From NCBI GenBank assembly GCA_018435665.1, contig JAHDND010000014.1, positions 1 to 64,000 of the forward strand: a DNA stretch of 64,000 nucleotides, written 5' to 3'. Each line of letters starts with the position of its first letter. The first letter of the stretch is position 1. The notes below the pieces were generated by a model. The model was given only the letters and a program-made list of their open reading frames with translations, did not search any database and was not told where the DNA came from. Shown piece by piece: positions 18,200 through 26,619 of this stretch. A program made the position numbers and the translations under genes. Source of the stretch: Candidatus Thiosymbion sp. Lineage in GTDB: Bacteria > Pseudomonadota > Gammaproteobacteria > Chromatiales > Chromatiaceae.

Positions 18200-18664
18200 C
18201 CGAATTGGATATTTTATCCGATACGGTTAAATGGGTCCTGCCTCCGTGCATGGGAAAATCCAACGCCATGGTCACCCCCGGCAGGTGGTATGACAGCGTG
18301 CCCAATTAATGCCGATCCCAGCGCGCTTCTGCACCGCCAAAATCGACTCCTGACCGTTCTTGGCGGCATGCCCCCCCAACATCACGCAGGTTGCCGGTTC
18401 AGCCGTCTGCGGCGGTAGCACGCACTGATATTACAAAAAACTCCTGGGGCCGCGCCGCGGATACTGTTCCAGTTATCGATGACATTCAGCGGACAGATTG
18501 AAAAAGGGGTCGTAATGCGTCAGGAAGCTGCCTTTGGGTTTGAGGTAGTAGAGGGCGTTGAAGCGGTCCAGGCTGGAGCAGTTGATGAGCGAAACCGGCG
18601 GGGTAAAGCGGACATTGAGTAGCCCATGGATCTTTGGCCACTGCCCATCACAGGACAGTGGCAA
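18200..18664 (-). pseudogene. Decayed FAD-linked oxidase, C-terminal fragment
   Basis: Fragments in shifting frames line up with the C-terminal part of FAD-binding oxidoreductases of the D-arabinono-lactone oxidase / DprE1-like type. In order they are RFNALYYLKPKGSFLTHYDPFF, then (after a frame change) PLNVIDNWNSIRG, then QCVLPPQTAEP, ILAVQKR, and LSYHLPGVTMALDFP near 18250. Each block is quoted only in part. At least two frame changes and stop codons are present, and the N-terminal half and FAD-binding domain are absent. The fragment ends where base composition drops into the AT-rich island. This marks an old chromosomal gene broken at the island's edge. Confidence 0.7.
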
Positions 18665-18834
18665 TCAGAAGGGGGAGATAGTAAGCCAGGGTGGTAGGCA
18701 ATAACAGACATGAAATCCGTCCAGATCCGTCCAATTCCGACATTCTGCGACATTTATTCCGATAGCGACCGGCTAGACCATCGCGATTTTCTATGGTGCC
18801 AGCCCACCAGGCGCCCGGTGGGGCCGGGGCGGGG

Positions 18835-18916
18835 GGCGTCTGGCGGGGGTGTCGCCAGCAGGGATGCTGGCGGCAAGCCTACAGGGACGTATTCACGGCG
18901 TCCCCCGCCAGACGCC
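18835..18916 (+). repeat. R1 structured repeat, copy B
   Basis: This 82-bp copy has outer arms GGCGTCTGGCGGGGG and CCCCCGCCAGACGCC and core CAAGCCTACAGGGACGTATT. Its inner hairpin is GCCAGC/GCTGGC (18854-18871). Relative to copies A and C, two hairpin base pairs are changed on both sides. The rest of the 330-base gap around it (18666-18995) shows no gene. Confidence 0.87.
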
Positions 18917-18995
18917 TCCCGACCCGGCACGCTGCGATGCCGCCAGCAAACCGCCAAAAGCCAATCTTCCCTCCCCCCGCAACCCACGATGCCTC

Positions 18996-19445
18996 TCACG
19001 GCAACAGGGGCATGGCCATGAGGATGGCATCCTCCCGCCCCTGCGCGGCGGGGTAATAGCCCCGACGCAGCCCGGTCTCGCAAAAGCCCTCGCTCTGATA
19101 GAGATGGATAGCGGTCCGATTGGAGCGGCGCACCTCCAGAAAGGCCGTATCGGCCCCACCCTGGCGAGCGATGGCGAGCAGGCGGCGCAACAGACGGCGG
19201 CCAAGATGACGCCCGCGCCAGTCGGGATGGATGCAGAGGTTGAGGATCTCACACTCCCCCGCGGCCAGGGACATGATCCCATGACCGACCAGGTCGGTGT
19301 CGACCTGGAGCACCCAGCAGTGGTAGCCGGCCCCCAGGCAATCCAGGAAGATCTGCTCACTCCAAGGGTAGCTGTAGCCAGCCTCCTCGACGGCCATGAC
19401 CCCCGGCAGATCCTCATCCGCCATCAGCCGGAAGATCAGCCCCAT
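18996..19445 (-). CDS. rimI: Ribosomal protein S18 alanine N-acetyltransferase
   Basis: This 149-residue GNAT enzyme acetylates the N-terminal Ala of ribosomal protein S18. The N-terminal signature is VEEAGYSYPWSEQIF, and the acetyl-CoA loop is R-G-R-H-L-G-R-R (within HPDWRGRHLGRRLL). LEVRRSNRTAIHLYQSEGF is the RimI-typical C-terminal core. The ATG at 19445 gives the usual length; a GTG five codons upstream is possible. It is divergent from nifJ with no partner gene (tsaB is often adjacent elsewhere). Confidence 0.9.
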   Translation of the reverse strand: MGLIFRLMADEDLPGVMAVEEAGYSYPWSEQIFLDCLGAGYHCWVLQVDTDLVGHGIMSLAAGECEILNLCIHPDWRGRHLGRRLLRRLLAIARQGGADTAFLEVRRSNRTAIHLYQSEGFCETGLRRGYYPAAQGREDAILMAMPLLP

Positions 19446-19784
19446 CGGTGCCAGCCCCACCCCTGCCGTTCCGACGACGTCAAGATACCGCCCGCCCCGT
19501 CAGTCACCATCCACCACCGCTCCTCGTTGCCCGTCATTCATCCGCGGCCCGCCGCGAAGCCATACGCCCATCATGATAACCCGGATGCGCCCCATGACCC
19601 GGACCCGCCGTACTCACAGCCCAGGCCCGCCCAATCTGACCTCCGTCATGAAGCAGGCGGATTTAACCGAACCGCCATGCTTTGCGACCGCTTTGGGCTT
19701 ATAGTTTCCGCCATGGACCAGGCCCGGGTCCGACAGGGATCGAGCGGGCCAGGTTGTAGTCATTCCTGATGCGGGAACATCGCC
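19446..19784. other. Intergenic region rimI / nifJ
   Basis: This is a 339-bp divergent spacer expected to hold promoters for rimI and nifJ. It is rich in CCATGACCCGG-type near-repeats around 19590-19610. I see no gene, no clear FNR or NifA site and no confident promoter. Confidence 0.4.
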
Positions 19785-22700
19785 ATGTCGCAAGCCACCA
19801 TGGTCACCCTCGACGGCAACGAGGCCGCCGCCTACATCGCCCATCTGACCAACGAGGTCATCGCCATCTACCCCATCACCCCCTCCTCCAACATGGGGGA
19901 GTGGGCGGACGAGTGGTCGTCCCTCCAGGTACCCAACCTCTGGGGCACGGTCCCGGAGGTGATCGAGATGCAGAGCGAGGCCGGCGCCGCTGGGGCCATC
20001 CACGGCGCCCTCCAGGGCGGGGCCCTGGCGACGACCTTCACCGCCTCCCAGGGCCTGCTGCTGATGATCCCCAACATGTACAAGATCGCGGGCGAGCTTT
20101 CGTCCATGGTCATGCATGTCTCGGCGCGCTCCCTGGCGGCTCAGGCCCTGTCGATCTTTGGCGACCATTCCGACGTCATGGCCTGCCGGTCCACGGGTTT
20201 CGCCCTGCTCTGCTCGGCCTCGGTGCAGGAGGTGATGGACTTCGCCCTCATCGCCCAGGCGGCGACCTTGCAAGGACGTATCCCCTTCGTCCACTTCTTC
20301 GACGGCTTCCGCACCTCCCACGAGATCAACAAGATCGAGCGCCTGGCCCACGCCACCGTCCGCGCCCTGATCGATGACGACCTGGTGCGCGCCCACCGGG
20401 ATCGCGCCCTCAATCCGGACCATCCGGTCATCCGCGGCACCTCCCAGAACCCGGACGTCTACTTCCAGGGGCGCGAGAGCGTCAATCCCTGGTATCAGGC
20501 CCTTCCGGGCGTGATGGAAACGGTGATGGCGCGCTTCGCCGCCCTCACCGGCCGCCGTTATGGCCTCTTCGAGTACGTCGGTGCCCCGGACGCGGAGCGG
20601 GTCATCCTGCTCATGGGCTCGGGGATTGGCGCCGCCGAGGAGACCGTCGAGCACCTCACCGCCCGGGGCGAGAAGGTCGGCCTGGTCAAGGTGCGCCTCT
20701 ACCGGCCCTTCGACCCCCAGCGCCTGGTGGCCGCCATCCCCGCCACGGCCAGCCGCATCGCCATCCTCGATCGCACCAAGGAGCCCGGCGCCGATGGCGA
20801 ACCCCTCTACAAGGACGTGCTTACCGCCCTGGCCCAGGCCGTGGCGGACGGCGAACGGGAGCTCATGCCCCGGGTCAGCGGCGGCCGCTATGGCCTGTCC
20901 TCCAAGGAGTTCACCCCGGCCATGGTCAAGGCCGTGTTCGACGAACTGGCCCGGGAGCGGCCCAAGCGGACCTTCACCCTGGGCATCCTCGACGACGTGG
21001 GCCATACCAGCCTGGACTGGGACCCGGCCTTCCGCCCCGACGCGGCGACTGGGGTCACCGCCTGCGTCTTCTACGGCCTGGGCTCGGACGGCACCGTCTC
21101 CGCCAACAAGAACTCCATCAAGATCATCGCCGAGGAGACCCCCAACTTCGGCCAGGGCTATTTCCAGTACGACTCCAAGAAGGCCGGGGCCGTGACCGTC
21201 TCCCACCTGCGCTTCGGGCCCCGCCCCATCCGTGGTAGCTATCTGGTGGGCGATGGCGAGGCCCGCTTCGTCGCCTGTCACCAGCCGGTCTTCCTCAGCC
21301 GCTACGACATGCTGGACAAGGCCGCCCCCGGGGCCGTCTTCCTGCTCAACACCCCCACGCCGCCGGAGCGGGTCTGGGACGAGCTGCCGCGGCGCATGCA
21401 GGGGCAGATCCTCGACCAGGGGCTGAGTCTGCACGTCATCGACGCCTACGGCATCGCCGGCCGCACCGGCATGGGCCGGCGCATCAACACCATCATGCAG
21501 ACGGCCTTCTTCGCCATCTCCGGTATCCTGCCCCAGGACGAGGCCATCGCCCGCATCAAGGAGGCGGTGAAGAAGACCTACGGCCGCAAGGGTCAGGGGC
21601 TACTGGAGCGCAATTTCGCCGCCATCGACGCCGCCCTGGCGGGGCTGCACCGGGTGGCCATCCCCGATCGGGTCACGAGCACCTTCGACCGGCCCCCGGT
21701 GGTCCCCGCCGAGGCCCCGGCCTTCGTGCGCCAGGTCACCGCCGTCCTCATGGCCAACCAGGGGGACCGACTGCCGGTGAGCCTCATGCCCGCGGACGGT
21801 ACCTGGCCCACCGCCACCACCCGCTTCGAGAAGCGCCGCCTCGGCCTGGAGCTCCCCCAGTGGGACGAGGACCTGTGCACCCAGTGCGGCAAGTGTCCCC
21901 TGGTCTGTCCCCACGCCGCCATCCGCGCCAAGGTCTACCCGGAGGAGCGGCTCGCCGCCGCCCCGGCGGGCTTCCAGTCCGCCCCCATCAAGGGCAAGGA
22001 CTTCCCCGCCGGCCATCGCGTCACCTACCAGGTGGCCCCGGACGACTGCACCGGCTGCGGCCTATGCGTCGATGTCTGTCCCATCCGCGACCGTCAGGAC
22101 CCGCAGCGCAAGGCCCTCAACATGGCCCCCATCGAGGCGCGCCACGACCTGGAGGTGCCGCGCTGGGACTTCTTCCTCGGCCTGCCGGAGTTCGACCGCA
22201 CCCGCCTGGACCCGGGCAAGATCAAGCACGCCATGATGCTCCAGCCCCTGTTCGAGTTTTCCGGGGCCTGCGTCGGCTGTGGCGAGACCCCCTACATCAA
22301 GCTGGCGACCCAGCTCTTCGGCGACCGCATGCTGGTGGCCAACGCCACCGGCTGTTCGTCGATCTACGGCGGCAACCTGCCCACCACGCCCTACGCCGTC
22401 AACCCCGACGGGCGGGGGCCGAGCTGGAACAACTCCCTGTTCGAGGACAACGCCGAGTTCGGCCTGGGCCTGCGCCTGGCGGTGGACAAACAGACCGATC
22501 AGGCCCGGACGCTGGTGCGACGCCTGGCCGGCCAGATCGGTGGCGAACTGGCCGCCGGGCTGCTGGGCGCCGACCAGTCGAGCGAGGCGGGCATCTTCGA
22601 GCAGCGCGAGCGCATCGCCCTCCTCAAGGAGCGGCTGGCGGCCCTCGATCTCCCCGAGGCCCAGTTTCTCGCCGGCCTATGCGAGCACCTGGCGCGGCGC

Positions 22701-23357
22701 AGCGTCTGGATCATCGGCGGCGACGGCTGGGCCTATGACATCGGCTACGGCGGCGTCGACCATGTCCTGGCCGCCGGCCGCGATGTCAACCTGCTGGTGC
22801 TGGACACCGAGGTCTATTCCAACACCGGCGGTCAGACCTCCAAGGCCACCCCCCTGGGGGCGGTGGCCAAATTCTCCGCCGGGGGCAAGCCGACCTTCAA
22901 GAAGGACCTGGCGATGATGGCCATGGCCTACGAGAATGTTTACGTCGCCCAGGTCGCCTTCGGTGCCAAGGACGTCCAGACCATTCGCGCCTTCCTGGAG
23001 GCCGAGTCATTCCCCGGGCCCTCCCTGATCATCGCCTACTCCCCCTGCATCGCCCACGGCGTGGACCTGTCCCACAACCTGCGCCAGCAGGACCTGGCGG
23101 TGGAATCCGGCCACTGGCCCCTGTTCCGCTACGACCCGCGCAAGGCCGCCGCCGGCGAGAACCCCCTGCACCTCGACTCCAAGCCGCCGAGCATCCCCTA
23201 CCGGGACTTCATCGGCACCGAGACCCGCTTCAGCGTCCTCGCCAGGACCCACCCTGAGGACGCGGAACGCTTCCTGCGCCTGGCCCAGAAACACGTCGCG
23301 ACCCGTTTCAGTCTGTACGAACAACTGGCCCACCTGGCGGTGGCCAAGCAGGAGTGA
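19785..23357 (+). CDS. nifJ: Pyruvate:ferredoxin (flavodoxin) oxidoreductase
   Basis: The 1190-residue single-chain enzyme interconverts pyruvate + CoA with acetyl-CoA + CO2, using ferredoxin or flavodoxin. The domain order is normal. The N-terminal pyruvate-binding domain (NEVIAIYPITPSSNMGEW) comes first, then the CoA domain (about 260-400) and the gamma domain (GLGSDGTVSANKNSIK, about 425-610). A 2x[4Fe-4S] domain follows (CTQCGKCPLVCP near 697 and CTGCGLCVDVCP near 755). The TPP domain has an extra cluster Cys pair (CVGCGE near 829), VANATGCSSIYGGN and YSNTGGQTSKATP. All cluster cysteines are intact. The host may use it to feed reductant to nitrogenase or in fermentative or assimilatory pyruvate metabolism. 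The next gene is a DHODH-like flavoprotein, a common neighbour. Confidence 0.97.
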   Translation: MSQATMVTLDGNEAAAYIAHLTNEVIAIYPITPSSNMGEWADEWSSLQVPNLWGTVPEVIEMQSEAGAAGAIHGALQGGALATTFTASQGLLLMIPNMYKIAGELSSMVMHVSARSLAAQALSIFGDHSDVMACRSTGFALLCSASVQEVMDFALIAQAATLQGRIPFVHFFDGFRTSHEINKIERLAHATVRALIDDDLVRAHRDRALNPDHPVIRGTSQNPDVYFQGRESVNPWYQALPGVMETVMARFAALTGRRYGLFEYVGAPDAERVILLMGSGIGAAEETVEHLTARGEKVGLVKVRLYRPFDPQRLVAAIPATASRIAILDRTKEPGADGEPLYKDVLTALAQAVADGERELMPRVSGGRYGLSSKEFTPAMVKAVFDELARERPKRTFTLGILDDVGHTSLDWDPAFRPDAATGVTACVFYGLGSDGTVSANKNSIKIIAEETPNFGQGYFQYDSKKAGAVTVSHLRFGPRPIRGSYLVGDGEARFVACHQPVFLSRYDMLDKAAPGAVFLLNTPTPPERVWDELPRRMQGQILDQGLSLHVIDAYGIAGRTGMGRRINTIMQTAFFAISGILPQDEAIARIKEAVKKTYGRKGQGLLERNFAAIDAALAGLHRVAIPDRVTSTFDRPPVVPAEAPAFVRQVTAVLMANQGDRLPVSLMPADGTWPTATTRFEKRRLGLELPQWDEDLCTQCGKCPLVCPHAAIRAKVYPEERLAAAPAGFQSAPIKGKDFPAGHRVTYQVAPDDCTGCGLCVDVCPIRDRQDPQRKALNMAPIEARHDLEVPRWDFFLGLPEFDRTRLDPGKIKHAMMLQPLFEFSGACVGCGETPYIKLATQLFGDRMLVANATGCSSIYGGNLPTTPYAVNPDGRGPSWNNSLFEDNAEFGLGLRLAVDKQTDQARTLVRRLAGQIGGELAAGLLGADQSSEAGIFEQRERIALLKERLAALDLPEAQFLAGLCEHLARRSVWIIGGDGWAYDIGYGGVDHVLAAGRDVNLLVLDTEVYSNTGGQTSKATPLGAVAKFSAGGKPTFKKDLAMMAMAYENVYVAQVAFGAKDVQTIRAFLEAESFPGPSLIIAYSPCIAHGVDLSHNLRQQDLAVESGHWPLFRYDPRKAAAGENPLHLDSKPPSIPYRDFIGTETRFSVLARTHPEDAERFLRLAQKHVATRFSLYEQLAHLAVAKQE

Positions 23358-23526
23358 TGGGTGCTTCGCGATGGAAGTTTTCATGCGCCAAATCCTTAAG
23401 GCCCACCCAACGGTGGTCAGCAAGCGTGATGGGAGCCCCCGGGGTCTGGCCATCGGCCACCTCACGCCAGCCCGCTCCCCCGCTCACCAACCGCCCCGCC
23501 GCCCCTGATTCAGAGAGCGCGATCCC

Positions 23527-24537
23527 ATGGATCTCCATACCCAGTACCTTGGTCTCACACTGGCCAGCCCCCTGGTCCCCTCCGCCTCGCCCCTCAGCCG
23601 CAGCCTGGATAGCTGTCGCCGGCTGGAGGACGCCGGCGCCGGGGCCCTGATCCTCTGGTCCCTGTTCGAGGAGACCCTGACCGCCGAGACCGAGAGCAGC
23701 GCCCGCTTCCTCAGCGAGCAGTTCACCGGCTTTGCCGAGGCGGACAGCTTTCTCCCCGACCACCGGGATTTCACCCCGGTCCTGGATCTGTACCTGGAAC
23801 ATATCGCCAAACTCAAGGCCAGTCTGGGCATCCCGGTCATCGCCAGCCTCAACGGCGTCACCCCCGGCGGTTGGGTCCGCCATGCCCAGGCCCTGGAGCA
23901 GGCCGGCGCCGACGCCCTGGAGCTGAATGTCTACTACGTCGCCGCCGACCCCGACGAGGATGGCGCCGCCGTGGAGGAGCGCTACCTGGCCCTGCTCAGC
24001 GCCCTGCGCCATCAGGTCAAGCTGCCCATCAACATGAAGCTTTCGCCGGCCTTCAGTGCCGTGGCCAACATGGTCCGGCGCCTGGAGGCGGCGGGGGCCA
24101 ATGGCGTCGCCCTCTTCAACCGCTTCTATCAGCCGGACATCAATCTCGACAGCCTGCGCCTGCGGCCGGTCCTCAACCCCTCAACCTCCGCCGAGTCCCT
24201 GCTGGCGATGCGCTGGATCGCCCTCCTCCACGGCCGCGTCGGCCTCTCCCTGGGGGCCACCGGCGGCGTGCATGGCCCCGAGGACGCCCTCAAACTGCTG
24301 CTGGCCGGCGCCGACGTGGTGCATCTGTGCAGCCTGCTGCTGCGGGAGGGCCCTCGTGCCCTGGGTCGGGTCCGCGCGGGCATCGCGGAATGGATGGAGG
24401 CCCAGGGCTTCGAGACGCTCGCGGACTTCCGGGGGCGCATGAGCGCCCTGGCGGTGCCCAATCCGGCGGAGTTCGAGCGCGGCAACTATGTCCAGGTCCT
24501 GGACAGTTTCAAATCCGCCACAGGAGTCATGATTTGA
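23527..24537 (+). CDS. Dihydroorotate dehydrogenase-like FMN protein
   Basis: The 336-residue TIM-barrel flavoprotein belongs to the DHODH-like group often found next to nifJ/por genes. LGIPVIASLNG and LPINMKLSP are the FMN-site strands, and LGATGGVHGPEDALKLLLAGADVV matches the phosphate-binding end (quoted in part: GATGGVHGPEDALKLL). It lies 169 bases after nifJ on the same strand. It is probably not the housekeeping pyrimidine enzyme; its true substrate is unknown. The stop codon overlaps the start of yhbY (TGATG). Confidence 0.88.
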   Translation: MDLHTQYLGLTLASPLVPSASPLSRSLDSCRRLEDAGAGALILWSLFEETLTAETESSARFLSEQFTGFAEADSFLPDHRDFTPVLDLYLEHIAKLKASLGIPVIASLNGVTPGGWVRHAQALEQAGADALELNVYYVAADPDEDGAAVEERYLALLSALRHQVKLPINMKLSPAFSAVANMVRRLEAAGANGVALFNRFYQPDINLDSLRLRPVLNPSTSAESLLAMRWIALLHGRVGLSLGATGGVHGPEDALKLLLAGADVVHLCSLLLREGPRALGRVRAGIAEWMEAQGFETLADFRGRMSALAVPNPAEFERGNYVQVLDSFKSATGVMI

Positions 24538-24851
24538 TGCGCCCCACCGAACCACAGAAACGCTGGCTCAAGCAACAGGTCCATCACCTCAAGCCCGTCG
24601 TCAGCCTTGGCCAGGCCGGGCTAACCGAGCCCGTGCTCGCCGAGATCGAACTGGCCCTGGATCATCACGAGCTCATCAAGGTCAAGATCGCCGCCGGCGA
24701 TCGCGCCCTGCGCGACGAGTTCATCGCCACCATCGCCAGCCGCACCCAGGCGGACCTCATCGACCGGATTGGCAACATGGCCGCCTTCTTTCGCGCCAAT
24801 CCACGCAAAAAGAACCCGCTGGCCCTCGGCCCCACCCCGAACCCTGGGTAG
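24537..24851 (+). CDS. yhbY: YhbY-family CRM-domain RNA-binding protein
   Basis: The 104-residue protein carries the CRM fold signature. KRWLKQQVHHLKPVVSLGQAGL is followed by VLAEIELALDHHELIKVKI and the C-terminal FFRANPRKKNPL (quoted in part). YhbY binds pre-50S ribosomes in E. coli. The ATG overlaps the preceding stop, so it is coupled to the DHODH-like gene, an unusual partner for a ribosome-assembly factor. In E. coli it is next to rlmE/ftsH instead. Confidence 0.92.
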   Translation: MRPTEPQKRWLKQQVHHLKPVVSLGQAGLTEPVLAEIELALDHHELIKVKIAAGDRALRDEFIATIASRTQADLIDRIGNMAAFFRANPRKKNPLALGPTPNPG

Positions 24852-24928
24852 GGCCCCGCCAAGACCCGCTCCAGCTTGTCCCGGTTCGCGAGTCCGATTC
24901 GCTGAGCGGTTGCGTTACCGGGGCAAGA

Positions 24929-25201
24929 TCAGAGGGGCGGCCAGAAGCTGATATCGGAGGCGAAGACCGTGCCTTCTTCGCTGCTGCGCATCACCATGCC
25001 CTTGATTGACGTGGTGCTGGCATCCTGCCGGGCAAACTGAACCTCGACGAAATGATGGCAGCGCAGGGGGGCGGGGGTCTCGATCGACAGGCGGCCCGTG
25101 CTAAAGCACCGGATGCGGCAGGGTTGGGGTGCTTGCATACCCGAGACCAATAACCAGGCCGCCTGGCCGGTTTTGGTCTCGCTGCTGCGGATTGCAGTCA
25201 T
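24929..25201 (-). CDS. Small hypothetical protein
   Basis: The 90-residue frame starts at the ATG at 25201 with GAGGAT upstream. It contains GMQAPQPCRIRCFSTGRLSIE and a C-terminal VFASDISFWPPL (quoted in part). The RxR and internal DIS could hint at a degenerate PilZ-like fold, but this is weak. It is convergent with yhbY. The frame stays open further upstream, to 25384, through sequence that includes repeat R2, which argues for the shorter start. Confidence 0.5.
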   Translation of the reverse strand: MTAIRSSETKTGQAAWLLVSGMQAPQPCRIRCFSTGRLSIETPAPLRCHHFVEVQFARQDASTTSIKGMVMRSSEEGTVFASDISFWPPL

Positions 25202-25343
25202 GGGGTTATCCTCGTCTCTCTCAATAATTGTTATGGGATTCAGGGTCTGGAGCCCTGTTTTCCTTAGTGTGCGCCCCTTCCCTGGGGCGGCCGGTTCAGG
25301 TGACCTGCGGGTGAACCCCGAGGCCATACTCCCTCGCCTGAAA

Positions 25344-25407
25344 GGTATAGTTATCGCACCTCGATTTTCGGTTTTCCCGATCAATCCCGAAAACTGAAAC
25401 GCGATGT
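25344..25407. repeat. R2 repeat, solo copy 1
   Basis: This 64-bp element begins GGTATAGTTATCGCACCT. Its arms ATCGC...GCGAT and TTTTCGG...CCGAAAA form an interrupted palindrome around the loop TTTTCCCGATCAATC. It matches 56359-56423 almost base for base in the left half. Confidence 0.8.
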
Positions 25408-25450
25408 GGATTCCTGCTTGGTTACCAGACCGCGAGGCGCCTGACTGGGG

Positions 25451-26338
25451 TCACTCGACCCGGTCGAGATGACCGCGACGGTGCATCAGGTCCATGATCC
25501 GCTCGGTCAGGATCAACTCCATGGCGTACATCATCTTGCCGCCAGGAATCACCAAGGTATTGAAACCGGTGATCTGCGCCCCCTCGATCAGCCCCTTGAG
25601 GTTGATTTTGTACTCCACGCTGGGCTTATCCTTGAGGAAATGGATCAGCACCAGGCTTTGATCCGCCGTGGGAATATTTTCGATGCAGAAGGGGTTGGAG
25701 GTATCGGTCAGCGGGATGCGCTGAAAGTTGATGTGCGTCTGGGAGAACTGAGGCAGGATGTAATGCATGTAGTCGTACATGCGGCGATGGATGGTGTCCA
25801 TCACGTCCGCGGTCTGATAGCCGCGCTCCGCTTTATCGCGGTTGATCTTTTGTACCCACTCCAGGTTGATGGTGGGACAGACGCCGATGAGCAGGTCGAC
25901 CTCGGCGGAGAGGTCGACATCCCCCGCGACCACGCCACCATGGAGCCCCTCGTAAAAGAGCAGATCGGTATCCGGCGGGATCGGCTCCCAGTCGGTGAAG
26001 GTCCCCGGCGGCGCGCCATAGAGGGCTGCCTCCTCCTCGTCGTGGACATAGTGGCGGCGTTCCCCCATCCCGGACTGGCCGTAGGAGCGAAAGAGTTCCA
26101 GTTGCTTATCGAAGAGATTGCCCTCGGGTCCGAAGTGGCTCAGGTTGCGGCCCTCTTTCAGGGCCTTCTTTACTTCCCGCCGCATCTCCTGACGGTCGTA
26201 GCGATGGAAACTGTCCCCCTCGATGAAGGCCGCGCGGGCGCCAACCCGCTTGAAGATATGCTGCAAGGCATTCTTGACGGTACTGGTGCCGGCGCCGGAG
26301 GAACCGGTCACGGCAACGATGGGGTGTTTTCTCGACAT
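25451..26338 (-). CDS. prk: Phosphoribulokinase
   Basis: The 295-residue enzyme phosphorylates ribulose 5-phosphate with ATP to give the Rubisco substrate. The Walker A loop is GSSGAGTSTVKNAL (residues 11-24). Further blocks are IEGDSFHRYDR, SHFGPEGNLFD and EGLHGGVV, the substrate and catalytic regions of the proteobacterial class. The ATG at 26338 has GAGG eight bases upstream; an upstream extension is not supported. No cbb genes adjoin it, so the Calvin-cycle role rests on the enzyme itself. It indicates autotrophy. Confidence 0.95.
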   Translation of the reverse strand: MSRKHPIVAVTGSSGAGTSTVKNALQHIFKRVGARAAFIEGDSFHRYDRQEMRREVKKALKEGRNLSHFGPEGNLFDKQLELFRSYGQSGMGERRHYVHDEEEAALYGAPPGTFTDWEPIPPDTDLLFYEGLHGGVVAGDVDLSAEVDLLIGVCPTINLEWVQKINRDKAERGYQTADVMDTIHRRMYDYMHYILPQFSQTHINFQRIPLTDTSNPFCIENIPTADQSLVLIHFLKDKPSVEYKINLKGLIEGAQITGFNTLVIPGGKMMYAMELILTERIMDLMHRRGHLDRVE

Positions 26339-26619
26339 ACTGAGGCCTCGTACTGCGTAGGGGCTATCCATCCCTGGCTGAATGACAACCGCGGTCGCTG
26401 GTTGTCGCCACCTCCACCTGTCCATCGGGAGGGATGCCTGATCGAGCTATTCAACCAAATTCTTATGCTGCACAGCAACATACGGACCATTTCCTGACTA
26501 TTTCCGTCAGATCGTAACAGGATCGTCACCGTATGGAAATAATTTCCTCGGCCGGTGTGTCCTCGGCCAGGGATTCCTCCATCCAGCGACGTGGGGACTG
26601 CGCCCGGGGCTCAAGTCCT

